Source: an uncultured Lachnospiraceae bacterium (GTDB lineage Bacteria > Bacillota > Clostridia > Lachnospirales > Lachnospiraceae). From it: a stretch of DNA of 35,659 nucleotides. Of the stretch, positions 7,830-15,925 are shown one piece after another. Made by a program: the position numbers and the translations under genes. Under the pieces are notes generated by a model. It searched no databases. It saw nothing but the letters and a program-made list of their open reading frames with translations, and had not been told where the DNA came from. How positions within the stretch are numbered: the stretch's first letter is position 1; the number at the start of each line of letters is the position of its first letter. Location of the stretch: positions 1-35,659 of the forward strand of contig CASCGD010000020.1 of assembly GCA_949132985.1 (NCBI GenBank). The letters are read 5' to 3'.

Positions 7830-9320
7830 TCACTTAAAATTGTACATCAACTCATACAGCTTCTTATATTTTTCAAATTTTTCTTCATAAAACCCATACA
7901 TATCTGGATTCGGGATAAACTCCTTGTCAATATGCACCGCTTTTCTGATGCCATCCGCAATGCTTTCGTATGCACCGTCGCCTGCAGCTGCCATAATCAT
8001 GCACCCCAATGTGCCGGCCTCCTCGTCCGAGAGAGTACACACCTTCATCCGAAAAACATCCGCCCGTATCTGCAAGGTCAGATCGGAAGCGGCGCCCCCT
8101 CCGGTTGCAACGATCTGTTCAATTCCAACACCGCTCAAAATCTGCAGACGCTCATACGACAGGTACATCTGAAAAGCAAAGCTCTCCAGAATGGCCCGGT
8201 AAATCTCCTCCGGCTTTGTGTGGATCGTCAAATTACTGATCACACCCCGCGCATCCATGGACAGGTCCGGATTTCCCGCAGAACCAAACTGCGGCAAAAC
8301 CAAAATCTCCGATCGCGCTTCTTTTGCGATGCGGTCAACACAGGAAAAAAACTCCTCCCCCGAGGATCTGCTCAGATCCTCAATTCCTCTTAAAAAATTT
8401 TCCCGCGCCCAGTTTTTTAAAATACCGCAGGTCGTCACCTCAAGGCTTGTTAAATATTTTCCCGGAATTACATAGGGAATGCAAGTAAAATCATTCTGCA
8501 TCATAGCAGGCGTTTTCAGGGGAGACGGCATCATCATAAACATAAACTCACAGGTACCCATGCCGCACTCGCCGCCCTTTTCGTCGATCAGACCGCTGCC
8601 AAGCGCCGCACAGGTCTGGTCATGTCCGCCGGCCACCACTTTCATGTCCGGGGAAAGATGCAGCCGCGACGCCATTGCCGGGCGAATCGTGCCGATCACA
8701 CTGCAGGGTGCCGCCGGCTCCGACATCTGCTCCACGCGAATCCCGGCCTCCGCTAAAAGCTCCTCCGACCACGTCAGTCGGTCAATGTCAAAAGCAAGAC
8801 TCCGGGCAGCCGCCGAATAGCTGCACTTCCGCTCACCTGTCAGCATATATGTGATGAAATCCTCATAAAAAAGTATTGCCCTGGCTTTTTTTATCACGTT
8901 CGTATTCCGGTTGAGCCAGATAAACTTCGGCAGGCCGTACAGTTCATTGGGCGGGAGTCCTGTTACATCAAACAGCTTTTCCCTTCCGAATTTTTCACAC
9001 AACTCCTCCGTCTCGGGAATCCCTCTTGAATCCCCGGTAAGCATGGACGGGTACAGCACCTGGTCTTTTTCATCCAGGCATACAACCGATTCGCCCAGGC
9101 ATGCGACGGACATCGCCTCTATCTTTTCCGGACAATTCCGTCCGGCCTCCTCCAGAACAGACAGAACATGCTCTAAGACGACTGCCCCGTCCAGCTCCCG
9201 ATGCCCGCCGGTACCCGTCTCACTGTACTTTCTTCCGGCTTTAAACAATTTCCTTCCATCCAGGTCGTACACCAGCAGCTTACACCCGCTTGTGCCGACA
9301 TCCAATCCCGCATATGCCAT
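7830..9320 (-). CDS. FGGY-family carbohydrate kinase, second paralogue
   Basis: A 496-residue sugar kinase. The N-terminal GLDVGTSGCKLLVYD matches the FGGY phosphate-1 motif, GGHDQTCAALGSG holds the likely catalytic aspartate, and VATGGGAASDLTLQIRADV is the C-terminal nucleotide motif. It is clearly diverged from the XylB-like kinase at 5473: it lacks the GQMH segment, having CLGESVV in that area. It therefore probably handles a different ketose or polyol. It is preceded by GAGGTGAT and follows the permease by 15 bases in the same operon. Confidence 0.88.
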   Translation of the reverse strand: MAYAGLDVGTSGCKLLVYDLDGRKLFKAGRKYSETGTGGHRELDGAVVLEHVLSVLEEAGRNCPEKIEAMSVACLGESVVCLDEKDQVLYPSMLTGDSRGIPETEELCEKFGREKLFDVTGLPPNELYGLPKFIWLNRNTNVIKKARAILFYEDFITYMLTGERKCSYSAAARSLAFDIDRLTWSEELLAEAGIRVEQMSEPAAPCSVIGTIRPAMASRLHLSPDMKVVAGGHDQTCAALGSGLIDEKGGECGMGTCEFMFMMMPSPLKTPAMMQNDFTCIPYVIPGKYLTSLEVTTCGILKNWARENFLRGIEDLSRSSGEEFFSCVDRIAKEARSEILVLPQFGSAGNPDLSMDARGVISNLTIHTKPEEIYRAILESFAFQMYLSYERLQILSGVGIEQIVATGGGAASDLTLQIRADVFRMKVCTLSDEEAGTLGCMIMAAAGDGAYESIADGIRKAVHIDKEFIPNPDMYGFYEEKFEKYKKLYELMYNFK

Positions 9321-9335
9321 TGCATATCACCTCAA

Positions 9336-10313
9336 TCAGTGCTTCTGTCCCCTGTTCTTCCTTACAACGTCGAAAATAACCGCCGCCAAAATGATAATAC
9401 CTTTGAATACCTCCTGCCAGAAGGAATTGATATTCATAAGGTTCAACCCGTTTGTAATAACGCTGATAATCAAAAGGCCGATAAACGTACCTCCTACGGT
9501 TCCGGTACCTCCGGACATACTCGTTCCGCCAATAACAACCGCTGCAATCGCGTCCATCTCAAAGCCCTGTCCAAGAGTTGCCGCCGCAGAACCGAGACGT
9601 GTACACCAGATCAGGCCGCCCAGACCACATAACAGGCCGATGAACACATAGGGAATCATATTGACCAGCTTTACATTTACACCGGAATACTGCGCCGCCA
9701 CCTTATTGCCGCCAAGCGCATAAATATAGTATCCGAAACGGGTTTTATTCAGCATCACCCATGTGAGAAACAAAATAATGCCTGCATAAAAAATTATGAC
9801 GGAAATGCCTCCGATGGAAGCCGTTCCGATTTTGCAAAAGCTGTCATTTGTCACACGGATCGTGATTCCGTTGGAAATGATCTCTGTCAGTCCGCGGCCG
9901 ATACTCTGTGTGGCCAGTGTCGCCACGAAAGCCGGCACTTTCAGATATGCAATCGCCACACCGTTAATCGCACCGATCACAGCCCCGACTAAGAGGCAGC
10001 ACAGAACCGTCACCGGTATCGGAGCCTCCATATTGGTAATCATGTACGCACCGATGATGCCCGACAGACCTACTGTCGAACCTACCGAAATGTCAATCTC
10101 GCCCATTAATATGGCGATCAGCATACCGCAGGAAATAATCGCATTAACAGAATTAGCCCTCAGCAAATTCAGCATATTGGGCACCGTCATAAATTTCGGC
10201 GTGTAAACCGAGACGATGACCATCAGCAGAATCAATCCTATAATCGTCCCCACATTCCGCTTAAAATAAGCTACAACAACGTTTGGTTCACTCTTTGTCT
10301 GTGTTTTATTCAT
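9336..10313 (-). CDS. sugar ABC transporter permease (RbsC-like)
   Basis: A 325-residue inner-membrane permease of the ribose/xylose/galactose (CUT2) type. It has about eight to ten hydrophobic segments and the conserved stretch GLSGIIGAYM near GEIDISVGS, and a later VVIGGTSMSGGTGTVGGTFIG, all recognisable RbsC signatures. As in other CUT2 systems, one permease gene suffices for a homodimer. It starts a few bases past the ATPase gene stop. Substrate specificity cannot be told from the permease. Confidence 0.93.
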   Translation of the reverse strand: MNKTQTKSEPNVVVAYFKRNVGTIIGLILLMVIVSVYTPKFMTVPNMLNLLRANSVNAIISCGMLIAILMGEIDISVGSTVGLSGIIGAYMITNMEAPIPVTVLCCLLVGAVIGAINGVAIAYLKVPAFVATLATQSIGRGLTEIISNGITIRVTNDSFCKIGTASIGGISVIIFYAGIILFLTWVMLNKTRFGYYIYALGGNKVAAQYSGVNVKLVNMIPYVFIGLLCGLGGLIWCTRLGSAAATLGQGFEMDAIAAVVIGGTSMSGGTGTVGGTFIGLLIISVITNGLNLMNINSFWQEVFKGIIILAAVIFDVVRKNRGQKH

Positions 10314-10319
10314 TTTAAC

Positions 10320-11822
10320 CTATTCCTCCGATTCCCTGTGTGTGGCATATTTCATAATCGCTTCCTGTGTAAATTCATCCTCCAGCAATTCCCCAGTGAT
10401 TTTCCCTTCACACATGACATAGCATCGATTGCACATGTTTATAACTTCCGGCAGCTCTGAGGATACCATAATAATTGAAACGCCATTTGCCGCCAACTGG
10501 TCAATGATCTCATAAATTTCTGCTTTTGAGCCAACGTCAATACCTCTTGTCGGCTCATCGAGAATAATAACCTTGGGATTTTTCGCCAGCCATTTGCTGA
10601 GTACCACCTTCTGCTGGTTACCGCCGCTCAATGTTCCTGTTCTCTGTTTCGGTGAGGTGATTTTAATGGAAAACTTCTTTCGATAGGACTCGACCATCTC
10701 GCTCCACGCCTTTTTATTTACGCCAACGCTCTTGATGAAATCAGACAGGCACACAAGTCCCATGTTAAATTCCACGTCATTATCCAAAATCAGGCCCTCT
10801 CCCCGCCTGTCCTCCGATACGTACACGATTCCATTGTTGATGGCATCTCTCTGGTTTTTGATCTGAATCGGCTTTCCGTCAAGCTTAATCTCGCCGCCGG
10901 TATTTTTAAATGCGCCGAAAACCGTTTTCATAAGCTCCGTACGCCTTGCCCCTACAAGACCGGCAAATCCCACAATCTCTCCGTATCTGGCGTAGAAGTT
11001 TACCTCCTTAAAATATTTTTCATGGCTTAAGCCCGTAACCTCCAACGACTTTTCGCCAATTTTATGAACATTTCTCGTATAATAACTGTTTAACTCTCTT
11101 CCTACCATGAGACGGATCAGATCGTCTTTATCAGCCGTCTTCGTCGGAACATCCCCTACCATTTTCCCGTCTCTTAAAACAACGATTCGGTCTGTGACCG
11201 CAAACAACTCCTCCAGACGATGCGAAATATATATGATTCCTACATTTTTCTCTCTCAAAAGGCCGATAATCTTAAACAGCATTTCCACCTCACCGTGTGA
11301 GAGCGAAGAGGTAGGCTCATCCATAACGACTATCTGGGCATCCGCAGAAATAGCCTTGATAATTTCCACGAGCTGCTGCATACCTATGGTTAACTCGCTC
11401 ACCAGCTGGCCCGCCCGCAAATTGATATGTAAATCATCTATGATTTTCTGCGTTTCCCGCTCCATGCGCTTTGCGTCTACCAAGCCGGCCTGATTACGAA
11501 GTTCCCGTCCTAAAAACACGTTCGCCGCGATCGTTCGCTCCGGAACTAAAATAATTTCCTGATGAATAATCCGGATTCCGTTCTCCCCCGCGATGGCCGC
11601 GGAGTGGATATCCTTCTTCTCTCCTTTTATTGCTATCTCTCCGCCGTCGGATTTGTAAATTCCTCCCAGAATCTTGATCAGCGTAGACTTTCCCGCACCA
11701 TTTTCTCCGAGAAGAGCGACCACCTCTCCCGCCCCTACCTCTAGAGAAACACCGTCCAGCACCAGATTGCTTCCGAAGGATTTGGAAATTCCCGTCATTT
11801 GTAGCAGCTTTGCTTCACTCAT
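10320..11822 (-). CDS. sugar ABC transporter ATPase (RbsA-like, two NBDs)
   Basis: A 500-residue fused double ATPase energising CUT2 sugar import. The first domain has Walker A GENGAGKSTLIK and Walker B IVVMDEPTSS. The second has GLVGARRTE in place of a Walker A lysine, signature LSGGNQQKVVLSKW and Walker B VIILDEPTRG. Loss of the second Walker lysine is normal in RbsA/MglA/AraG proteins, so only one site is expected to be a canonical ATPase. It is separated from the binding-protein gene by an attenuator-like terminator. Confidence 0.95.
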   Translation of the reverse strand: MSEAKLLQMTGISKSFGSNLVLDGVSLEVGAGEVVALLGENGAGKSTLIKILGGIYKSDGGEIAIKGEKKDIHSAAIAGENGIRIIHQEIILVPERTIAANVFLGRELRNQAGLVDAKRMERETQKIIDDLHINLRAGQLVSELTIGMQQLVEIIKAISADAQIVVMDEPTSSLSHGEVEMLFKIIGLLREKNVGIIYISHRLEELFAVTDRIVVLRDGKMVGDVPTKTADKDDLIRLMVGRELNSYYTRNVHKIGEKSLEVTGLSHEKYFKEVNFYARYGEIVGFAGLVGARRTELMKTVFGAFKNTGGEIKLDGKPIQIKNQRDAINNGIVYVSEDRRGEGLILDNDVEFNMGLVCLSDFIKSVGVNKKAWSEMVESYRKKFSIKITSPKQRTGTLSGGNQQKVVLSKWLAKNPKVIILDEPTRGIDVGSKAEIYEIIDQLAANGVSIIMVSSELPEVINMCNRCYVMCEGKITGELLEDEFTQEAIMKYATHRESEE

Positions 11823-11835
11823 ACATTTACCTCTT

Positions 11836-11875
11836 TTTAAAAACAGGCTGACGCTTTGCGCCAGCCCGCCCTGTT
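11836..11875 (-). terminator. intercistronic terminator/attenuator between binding protein and ATPase genes
   Basis: On the minus strand, the binding-protein stop is followed at once by a GC-rich stem (arms about 11858–11875 and 11842–11854, core GGCTGGCGC/GCGTCAGCC with a 3-nt loop) and then TTTTTAAAAA. Partial termination here would give the usual excess of binding protein over transporter. Confidence 0.75.
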
Positions 11876-11876
11876 A

Positions 11877-12980
11877 TTATTCTTCATCTAATGAATCCCA
11901 AGCCGTAAGATCAAAATCGTCAATATTATCTTTTGTAATGCTATAGCAGGGAATACTTACATTAAACTCAATCTCTTTTCCGTTCAATACGTCAACCGCT
12001 TCCATTACACCCATGTATCCCATATAGGTAGGTCTCTGAGCGGAGCTCTGTACCATCTTACCGTCCTTGATTGCCTGCTTGCCGATGGGAGCGCCGTCTT
12101 TTCCGATGATGTCGATCTTTCCGGTAAGGCCTGCATCCTCAACTGCCTGAACAGCGCCAAGTGCGGATGTATCGTTGATGCAGTAGATAACATTGATATC
12201 ATCATGTGCCTGTAAAACGTCTGCAACTGCTGAGAAGGTAACCTCGGTATCACCGCCGCCCTCAACGACCTGTACTTCCTTGAATGCGTCCGGATTCTCT
12301 ACGTTGTCCTTGATACCCTTCCAGAAGCCTTCTACGTTGATCACACAAGACTCTGCAACCTGCAAGTGGCAGATCAGGATGTTTGCTCCGTCCGGATGGT
12401 TCTCGGCAACCCACTGTCCGGCCAGCTCGCCGAGCTGTAAGTTGTCAGAAGCAAGGATACCGTCTACCAGATCATAATCAGCTTCCGTAACGACTGTGTC
12501 AATGTTTATAACCTTAACGCCCGCATCGCGGCAGGTCTGAAGAACGGTTCTTGCTCCGCCCGCATCATAAGGCAGATAAATCAATGCATCAATACCGCTT
12601 GCAATCATGTCGTCGATCTGAGAAGCCTGCTTGGTCGGGTCATTCTGCGGATCAAAGTAGATCAGCTCGCAGCCTAACTCATCACATGCTGTCTGCACAC
12701 CATTTAATACTGCGGTAAAATATTCATTCTTCAGTGTATAGGGTGAATAACCAATCGTGTACCCGCCTTCTTTCGCGTCGTCTCCTACCTCGTCTTCCAC
12801 ATCGTCAGCCACATCCTTCTCGGTGTCGTCTGTCGGTGCTTCCGGTTCTTCCTGATCCTCCTGAGCGGTGTCATCTGCCGGCTTGGAATCGTCACCTGAA
12901 CCTCCGCATGCAACCAGAGATAAGGCCATTACGCCTACAACGGCACCTGACAGTAACCTTTTAAGTACCTTTTTCATCAT
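11877..12980 (-). CDS. sugar-binding lipoprotein (periplasmic-binding-protein family)
   Basis: The extracytoplasmic sugar receptor of the CUT2 transporter. The start at 12980 follows AAGGGAG; the frame opens 48 bases earlier. A lipoprotein signal peptide (KKVLKRLLSG, hydrophobic core, lipobox LVAC) is followed by an acidic, low-complexity linker rich in D, E, P and T. A two-lobe binding domain follows, starting about residue 75 with GYTIGYSPYTLKNEYF. IDALIYLPYDAGG and DIIGKDG are typical RbsB/XylF-like segments. It is about 367 residues long. The ligand is probably a pentose or hexose, by analogy with the kinases and aldolase in the operon. Confidence 0.93.
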   Translation of the reverse strand: MMKKVLKRLLSGAVVGVMALSLVACGGSGDDSKPADDTAQEDQEEPEAPTDDTEKDVADDVEDEVGDDAKEGGYTIGYSPYTLKNEYFTAVLNGVQTACDELGCELIYFDPQNDPTKQASQIDDMIASGIDALIYLPYDAGGARTVLQTCRDAGVKVINIDTVVTEADYDLVDGILASDNLQLGELAGQWVAENHPDGANILICHLQVAESCVINVEGFWKGIKDNVENPDAFKEVQVVEGGGDTEVTFSAVADVLQAHDDINVIYCINDTSALGAVQAVEDAGLTGKIDIIGKDGAPIGKQAIKDGKMVQSSAQRPTYMGYMGVMEAVDVLNGKEIEFNVSIPCYSITKDNIDDFDLTAWDSLDEE

Positions 12981-13033
12981 AGTTCGTTCTCCCTTCATGA
13001 TGTTCGTTTGTTTGTTTATTTGTTTCAATGAAC

Positions 13034-13062
13034 ACTATAACACATTTTATCCTGTGTGTATA
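13034..13062 (-). promoter_or_regulatory. possible promoter of the sugar transport operon
   Basis: TATACA (13057–13062), 17-nt spacer and TATAGT (13034–13039) on the minus strand, about 55 nt before the chosen start of the binding-protein gene. The -35 box is weak, as expected of a regulated promoter. TGTTCATT follows the -10 box and CGAACATC lies nearer the gene; both match the half-sites in the deoR–pfkB control region. Confidence 0.45.
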
Positions 13063-13083
13063 GTCATATTTTTGCACAAAATG

Positions 13084-13111
13084 AGAGCATCATTTTTGTG
13101 AATGATGCTCT
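13084..13111 (-). terminator. terminator after the deoR-type gene
   Basis: Perfect 11-bp arms AGAGCATCATT (13084–13094) and AATGATGCTCT (13101–13111) around a 6-nt loop, 33 bases past the regulator stop. On the minus strand the stem is followed by CATTTT, a short T tract, so termination may be only moderate. Confidence 0.65.
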
Positions 13112-13144
13112 TAAAAATTTTGCCCGTTTCTGTTTATCCGCACA

Positions 13145-13912
13145 TTAATCCGCAATAATCAGCTCCACCCCGTACTTTTTCACCAGCGCCTTTCCCTCCT
13201 CCGAGATACCGTCATCGGTAATCAATCCGTCCACCTGGGAAAGAGATGCAAACGAAGTCAGATTATAAATATGAAATTTTGAAGAATCCACCAGAATATA
13301 CACCTTCTCTGCCACGGGAAGAATGGAACTCTTAAAGCCCGCTTCCGGCGAATACCCGTCATAGAGCTTCCCGTCTGCCCCGATGGCTCCCGCACCTAAA
13401 AAGGCCGCATCCAGACTGTATTTTTTGATCTGCTCCTCCGCCACCGGGCCGGTCGTACAGTTCGTTACCTTCAGCATTTCTCCGCCCAGCATCACAACCG
13501 AAAGCTTGTCAAAAGCCAGTGCGCACTCCGCCACCTTCAAGTGATTTGTCACTACAACATTCTGCATATTTTCATCTACGTAATTCAGCATTGCCCTGGT
13601 GGTGGAACCTGCGTCAATAAAAATACGCTGTCCGTTTCTGATCAAAGAGACGGCCTTTTCCGCAATTTTCTCCTTCTTTTCTTTATTCTGAATCCGGTTT
13701 TCATCAAATGAGATCATGCGGACCACTGACCGTTCCTCCATTTTCGCACCGCCATGAGTCCTGATCACATTATACTGCTCCGCTAAAAAATTGAGATCTC
13801 TGCGAATGGTCATTTCTGATGTCTGGAACTGCCTGGCCAGCGCACCCACCTCAACCTGGTGCTCCTCCTGAAGAATGGATAAAATTTGAAGACAGCGTTC
13901 CCCCTTGTTCAT
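13145..13912 (-). CDS. DeoR-family transcriptional repressor
   Basis: A 255-residue sugar-responsive repressor. Residues 1–55 form the DeoR winged helix-turn-helix (ALARQFQTSEMTIRRDLNFL, then RTHGGA). The rest is the DeoR sensor domain related to sugar-phosphate isomerases, with FIDAGSTTRAM and LGAGAIGADGKLYDG. Ligands in this family are usually phosphorylated sugars made by the regulated pathway. It is divergent from the PfkB gene and upstream of the transporter operon, so I infer it controls both and itself. Confidence 0.93.
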   Translation of the reverse strand: MNKGERCLQILSILQEEHQVEVGALARQFQTSEMTIRRDLNFLAEQYNVIRTHGGAKMEERSVVRMISFDENRIQNKEKKEKIAEKAVSLIRNGQRIFIDAGSTTRAMLNYVDENMQNVVVTNHLKVAECALAFDKLSVVMLGGEMLKVTNCTTGPVAEEQIKKYSLDAAFLGAGAIGADGKLYDGYSPEAGFKSSILPVAEKVYILVDSSKFHIYNLTSFASLSQVDGLITDDGISEEGKALVKKYGVELIIAD

Positions 13913-13959
13913 ACCATTATCACCCTCTTTCTTTTGCGTGCCCTTATCGTATATTTACC

Positions 13960-13987
13960 ATTATACTGAAATAAATGTTCTTTTCAA
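13960..13987 (-). promoter_or_regulatory. deoR promoter
   Basis: Minus strand TTGAAA (13982–13987), 16-nt spacer and TATAAT (13960–13965). The half-site AAATGTTC (13973–13980) lies inside the spacer, so a bound repressor would block its own promoter. Confidence 0.75.
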
Positions 13988-14003
13988 GCCCAAACGAACA
14001 TTT
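13973..14003. promoter_or_regulatory. candidate DeoR operator 1
   Basis: Perfect inverted repeat AAATGTTC (13973–13980) and GAACATTT (13996–14003), 15 nt apart, in the deoR promoter. It shares the GAACAT half-site with the palindrome at 14073–14088. Confidence 0.6.
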
Positions 14004-14031
14004 CTATTTTTATAATTTGCAAAAATATTTC

Positions 14032-14060
14032 TTTAGATATATTATTTTTTCTGCTATACT
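14032..14060 (+). promoter_or_regulatory. promoter of the PfkB kinase gene
   Basis: TTTAGA (14032–14037), 17-nt spacer and TATACT (14055–14060), giving a leader of about 57 nt. The operator palindrome follows the -10 box by 12 nt, a position suited to repression. Confidence 0.65.
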
Positions 14061-14072
14061 GAGAATGAAAAA

Positions 14073-14088
14073 GAACATATTTATGTTC
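14073..14088. promoter_or_regulatory. candidate DeoR operator 2
   Basis: A 16-bp palindrome with perfect arms GAACATA and TATGTTC around TT, just after the pfkB-type gene's start site. A further half-site, TGAACA, lies about 15 nt downstream. Confidence 0.65.
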
Positions 14089-14124
14089 AAAACTGTTTTC
14101 GAATGAACAAAAAGGGAGGATACG

Positions 14125-15063
14125 ATGGGTAAAATATGGACGATGGGCGAGCTTCTCGTGGAGATTATGCGCCCGGAAGAAAACATGGAATTTCATGAGC
14201 CGCTGACTTTTAAAGGGCCTTACGCAAGCGGTTCCTCCGGTATTTTTATCCGGACAGCCGCGCGGATGGGCGCACAAGCCGGAATTATCTCCGGCGTAGG
14301 AAAGGATGGTTTTGGAAAATGTATTTTAGACCACCTGAAGGCAGACGGCGTGGACACCCGTTACGTACTCGAGAGTGAGAAGGGTTCCACCGGTGTAGCC
14401 TTTGTCATGTACTATTCAAATGGTGAACGCAAATTCATTTTCCACTGGGACAATACGCCTGCTGTGGAAGCAAAAATGCCGGACGTAGCCGAACTGGGGG
14501 AAACCAGCTTCTTTCACATGATGGGCTGCGCCCTGACCTCCAGCCGTGTCTATGCAAAGGAAATTCTGGGGACAATGCACGCCATGAAGGAGCGCGGCGC
14601 CAAAATTTCCTTTGATCCCAATATCCGAATGGAACATATAAAGGAACCGGCGGATTATGCAATCATTCAGGAAGTTGTCGCCTCGACAAATGTCTTTATG
14701 CCGGGCGTGGCCGAGCTTAAGCTGGTAACGGGTGAAAAGGATGTCAGCAAGGCCATCGAAAAGTGTTTCTCCTTCCCTGACATGGAGGTCGTCGTTTTAA
14801 AAAACGGATCCAGAGGCTCGGTTATTTACACACGTGATACCCTTATTCATGCAAATGCTTATCCGGTAGAAGCGCTGGATGCGACTGGAGCCGGAGACAG
14901 CTTTGACGGCGCTTTCATCGCATCACTGGCTCTCGGACATACCCTTGAGGAGGCTGCAAAAGCCGGAGCTGCCGCAGGAGCATTAAACGCTGCCGCTTTC
15001 GGACCAATGGAAGGCAATATCTCCCCTGAGACAGTCGCGGAGTTGATTACGCGGCATCGTTAA
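14125..15063 (+). CDS. PfkB-family sugar kinase
   Basis: A 312-residue ribokinase-fold kinase. The C-terminal signature DATGAGDSFDGAFIASL contains the catalytic Asp and the anion hole, and the N-terminal region GKIWTMGELLVEI and GVGKDGFGKCILDHL are typical. It resembles 2-keto-3-deoxygluconate, fructose and tagatose-6-phosphate kinases, and the substrate cannot be chosen from sequence alone. It is divergent from the DeoR gene, with a GGGAGGA ribosome binding site. Its 3' end overlaps the convergent amidase gene by 17 bases. It could supply the bisphosphate split by the aldolase at 6975. Confidence 0.9.
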   Translation: MGKIWTMGELLVEIMRPEENMEFHEPLTFKGPYASGSSGIFIRTAARMGAQAGIISGVGKDGFGKCILDHLKADGVDTRYVLESEKGSTGVAFVMYYSNGERKFIFHWDNTPAVEAKMPDVAELGETSFFHMMGCALTSSRVYAKEILGTMHAMKERGAKISFDPNIRMEHIKEPADYAIIQEVVASTNVFMPGVAELKLVTGEKDVSKAIEKCFSFPDMEVVVLKNGSRGSVIYTRDTLIHANAYPVEALDATGAGDSFDGAFIASLALGHTLEEAAKAGAAAGALNAAAFGPMEGNISPETVAELITRHR

Positions 15064-15751
15064 CACCGTTCAAAAACTCCATTACACCCATGTGGATGGC
15101 CCACACAAGCTTATTCTGATAGTCATCCTGCGTGAGCAGCGCCGCTTCCTGCGGGCAGCTTAAAAAACCGCATTCTACTATGACTGTCGGCGAGACCGTG
15201 CGCTTGAGCAGATAATAGGTATCATTTGCTTTCGCCTGCCGATGATTATCAGGATCTGCACGGGTAACCAGGCTTTCCTGTACCAGCGTTGCCAGTGTCT
15301 CCCCCTCTGGGGACTGCCCGTAATAAAATACCTGTGCCCCCCGCACCTCCGGGGATGTATAACTGTTCTGATGAATGCTTACCGTACAGTCCGGCTTGAT
15401 CTTTTCAATAAGAGCACAGCGGTTCTGCAGGTCCGCCACTTTTTTATTGCTGTCGCCCTCCTCATAAAGTCCCCGGTCTGAATCTCGTGTGAGCGTCACC
15501 TTCACGTCCTGCTGCTCCAAAAGCATCTTTAATTTTTTTGCAACGGCAAGATTGACGTCCTTTTCTAAAATTCCGTCCGCTGACACTTTCCCGCTGTCGA
15601 TGCCGCCATGCCCTACATCAATGACGACCTGCCAGGTATGTAAACCCTGCGCCTCCTTTGCAGTACTGACCAGTTTTGCCCCCTGCCGCCCTAAAATTCC
15701 CGCGGCGCACAAAATCACCAATGACATGCATAACTCTATTTTTTTCTTCAT
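15047..15751 (-). CDS. cwlD: N-acetylmuramoyl-L-alanine amidase (Amidase_3, CwlD-like)
   Basis: A zinc amidase that removes the peptide from muramic acid in peptidoglycan. An N-terminal signal anchor (residues 5–22) is followed by the Amidase_3 domain. The expected residues are present: H48 (DVGHGG), E63, H127 (SIHQNS) and catalytic E193 (VIVECGF). The short single-domain form of 234 residues fits CwlD, which prepares muramic-lactam in spore cortex; a spore role is an inference. No strong ribosome binding site precedes the ATG, which lies 1–2 nt after a T run closing a long inverted repeat. Confidence 0.88.
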   Translation of the reverse strand: MKKKIELCMSLVILCAAGILGRQGAKLVSTAKEAQGLHTWQVVIDVGHGGIDSGKVSADGILEKDVNLAVAKKLKMLLEQQDVKVTLTRDSDRGLYEEGDSNKKVADLQNRCALIEKIKPDCTVSIHQNSYTSPEVRGAQVFYYGQSPEGETLATLVQESLVTRADPDNHRQAKANDTYYLLKRTVSPTVIVECGFLSCPQEAALLTQDDYQNKLVWAIHMGVMEFLNGVNDAA

Positions 15752-15757
15752 AGAAAA

Positions 15758-15857
15758 ACCCCGTATCTTTCCATATTTATAGTGTTAAACCATGCGACAT
15801 GCCTGCTTTTGCATTGACCCGCCTGTTTCACTATATCCTATGAAAAAATATCGGGGT
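15758..15857. repeat. long imperfect inverted repeat before the amidase gene
   Basis: Arms of 27–29 nt (15758–15784 and 15829–15857; ends ACCCCG/CGGGGT, inner TATAGTG/CACTATA) enclose a 44-nt loop. On the minus strand the structure ends in GGGGTTTTT, as in an intrinsic terminator. It directly abuts the amidase start codon and follows the GH18 stop by about 70 nt. It may terminate the GH18 transcript or act as an attenuator for the amidase. Confidence 0.6.
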
Positions 15858-15925
15858 GTATGTTTGTAAAATAATCATTCAGGAGCAGCAAGTCCATCCT
15901 GCCCCCCGGACTGTCATGAAAACTG

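Noticed and set aside
8911-9651. Plus-strand open frame of 246 codons
   Set aside because: A shadow of the FGGY kinase and permease genes, with Ser/Pro-rich antisense composition.
10320-11822. Broken second ATPase domain lacking the Walker lysine
   Set aside because: This substitution is normal in the second half of RbsA/MglA/AraG transport ATPases.
12981-13144. Riboswitch before the binding-protein gene
   Set aside because: The leader is short and shows only a weak promoter, regulator half-sites and the terminator of the preceding gene.
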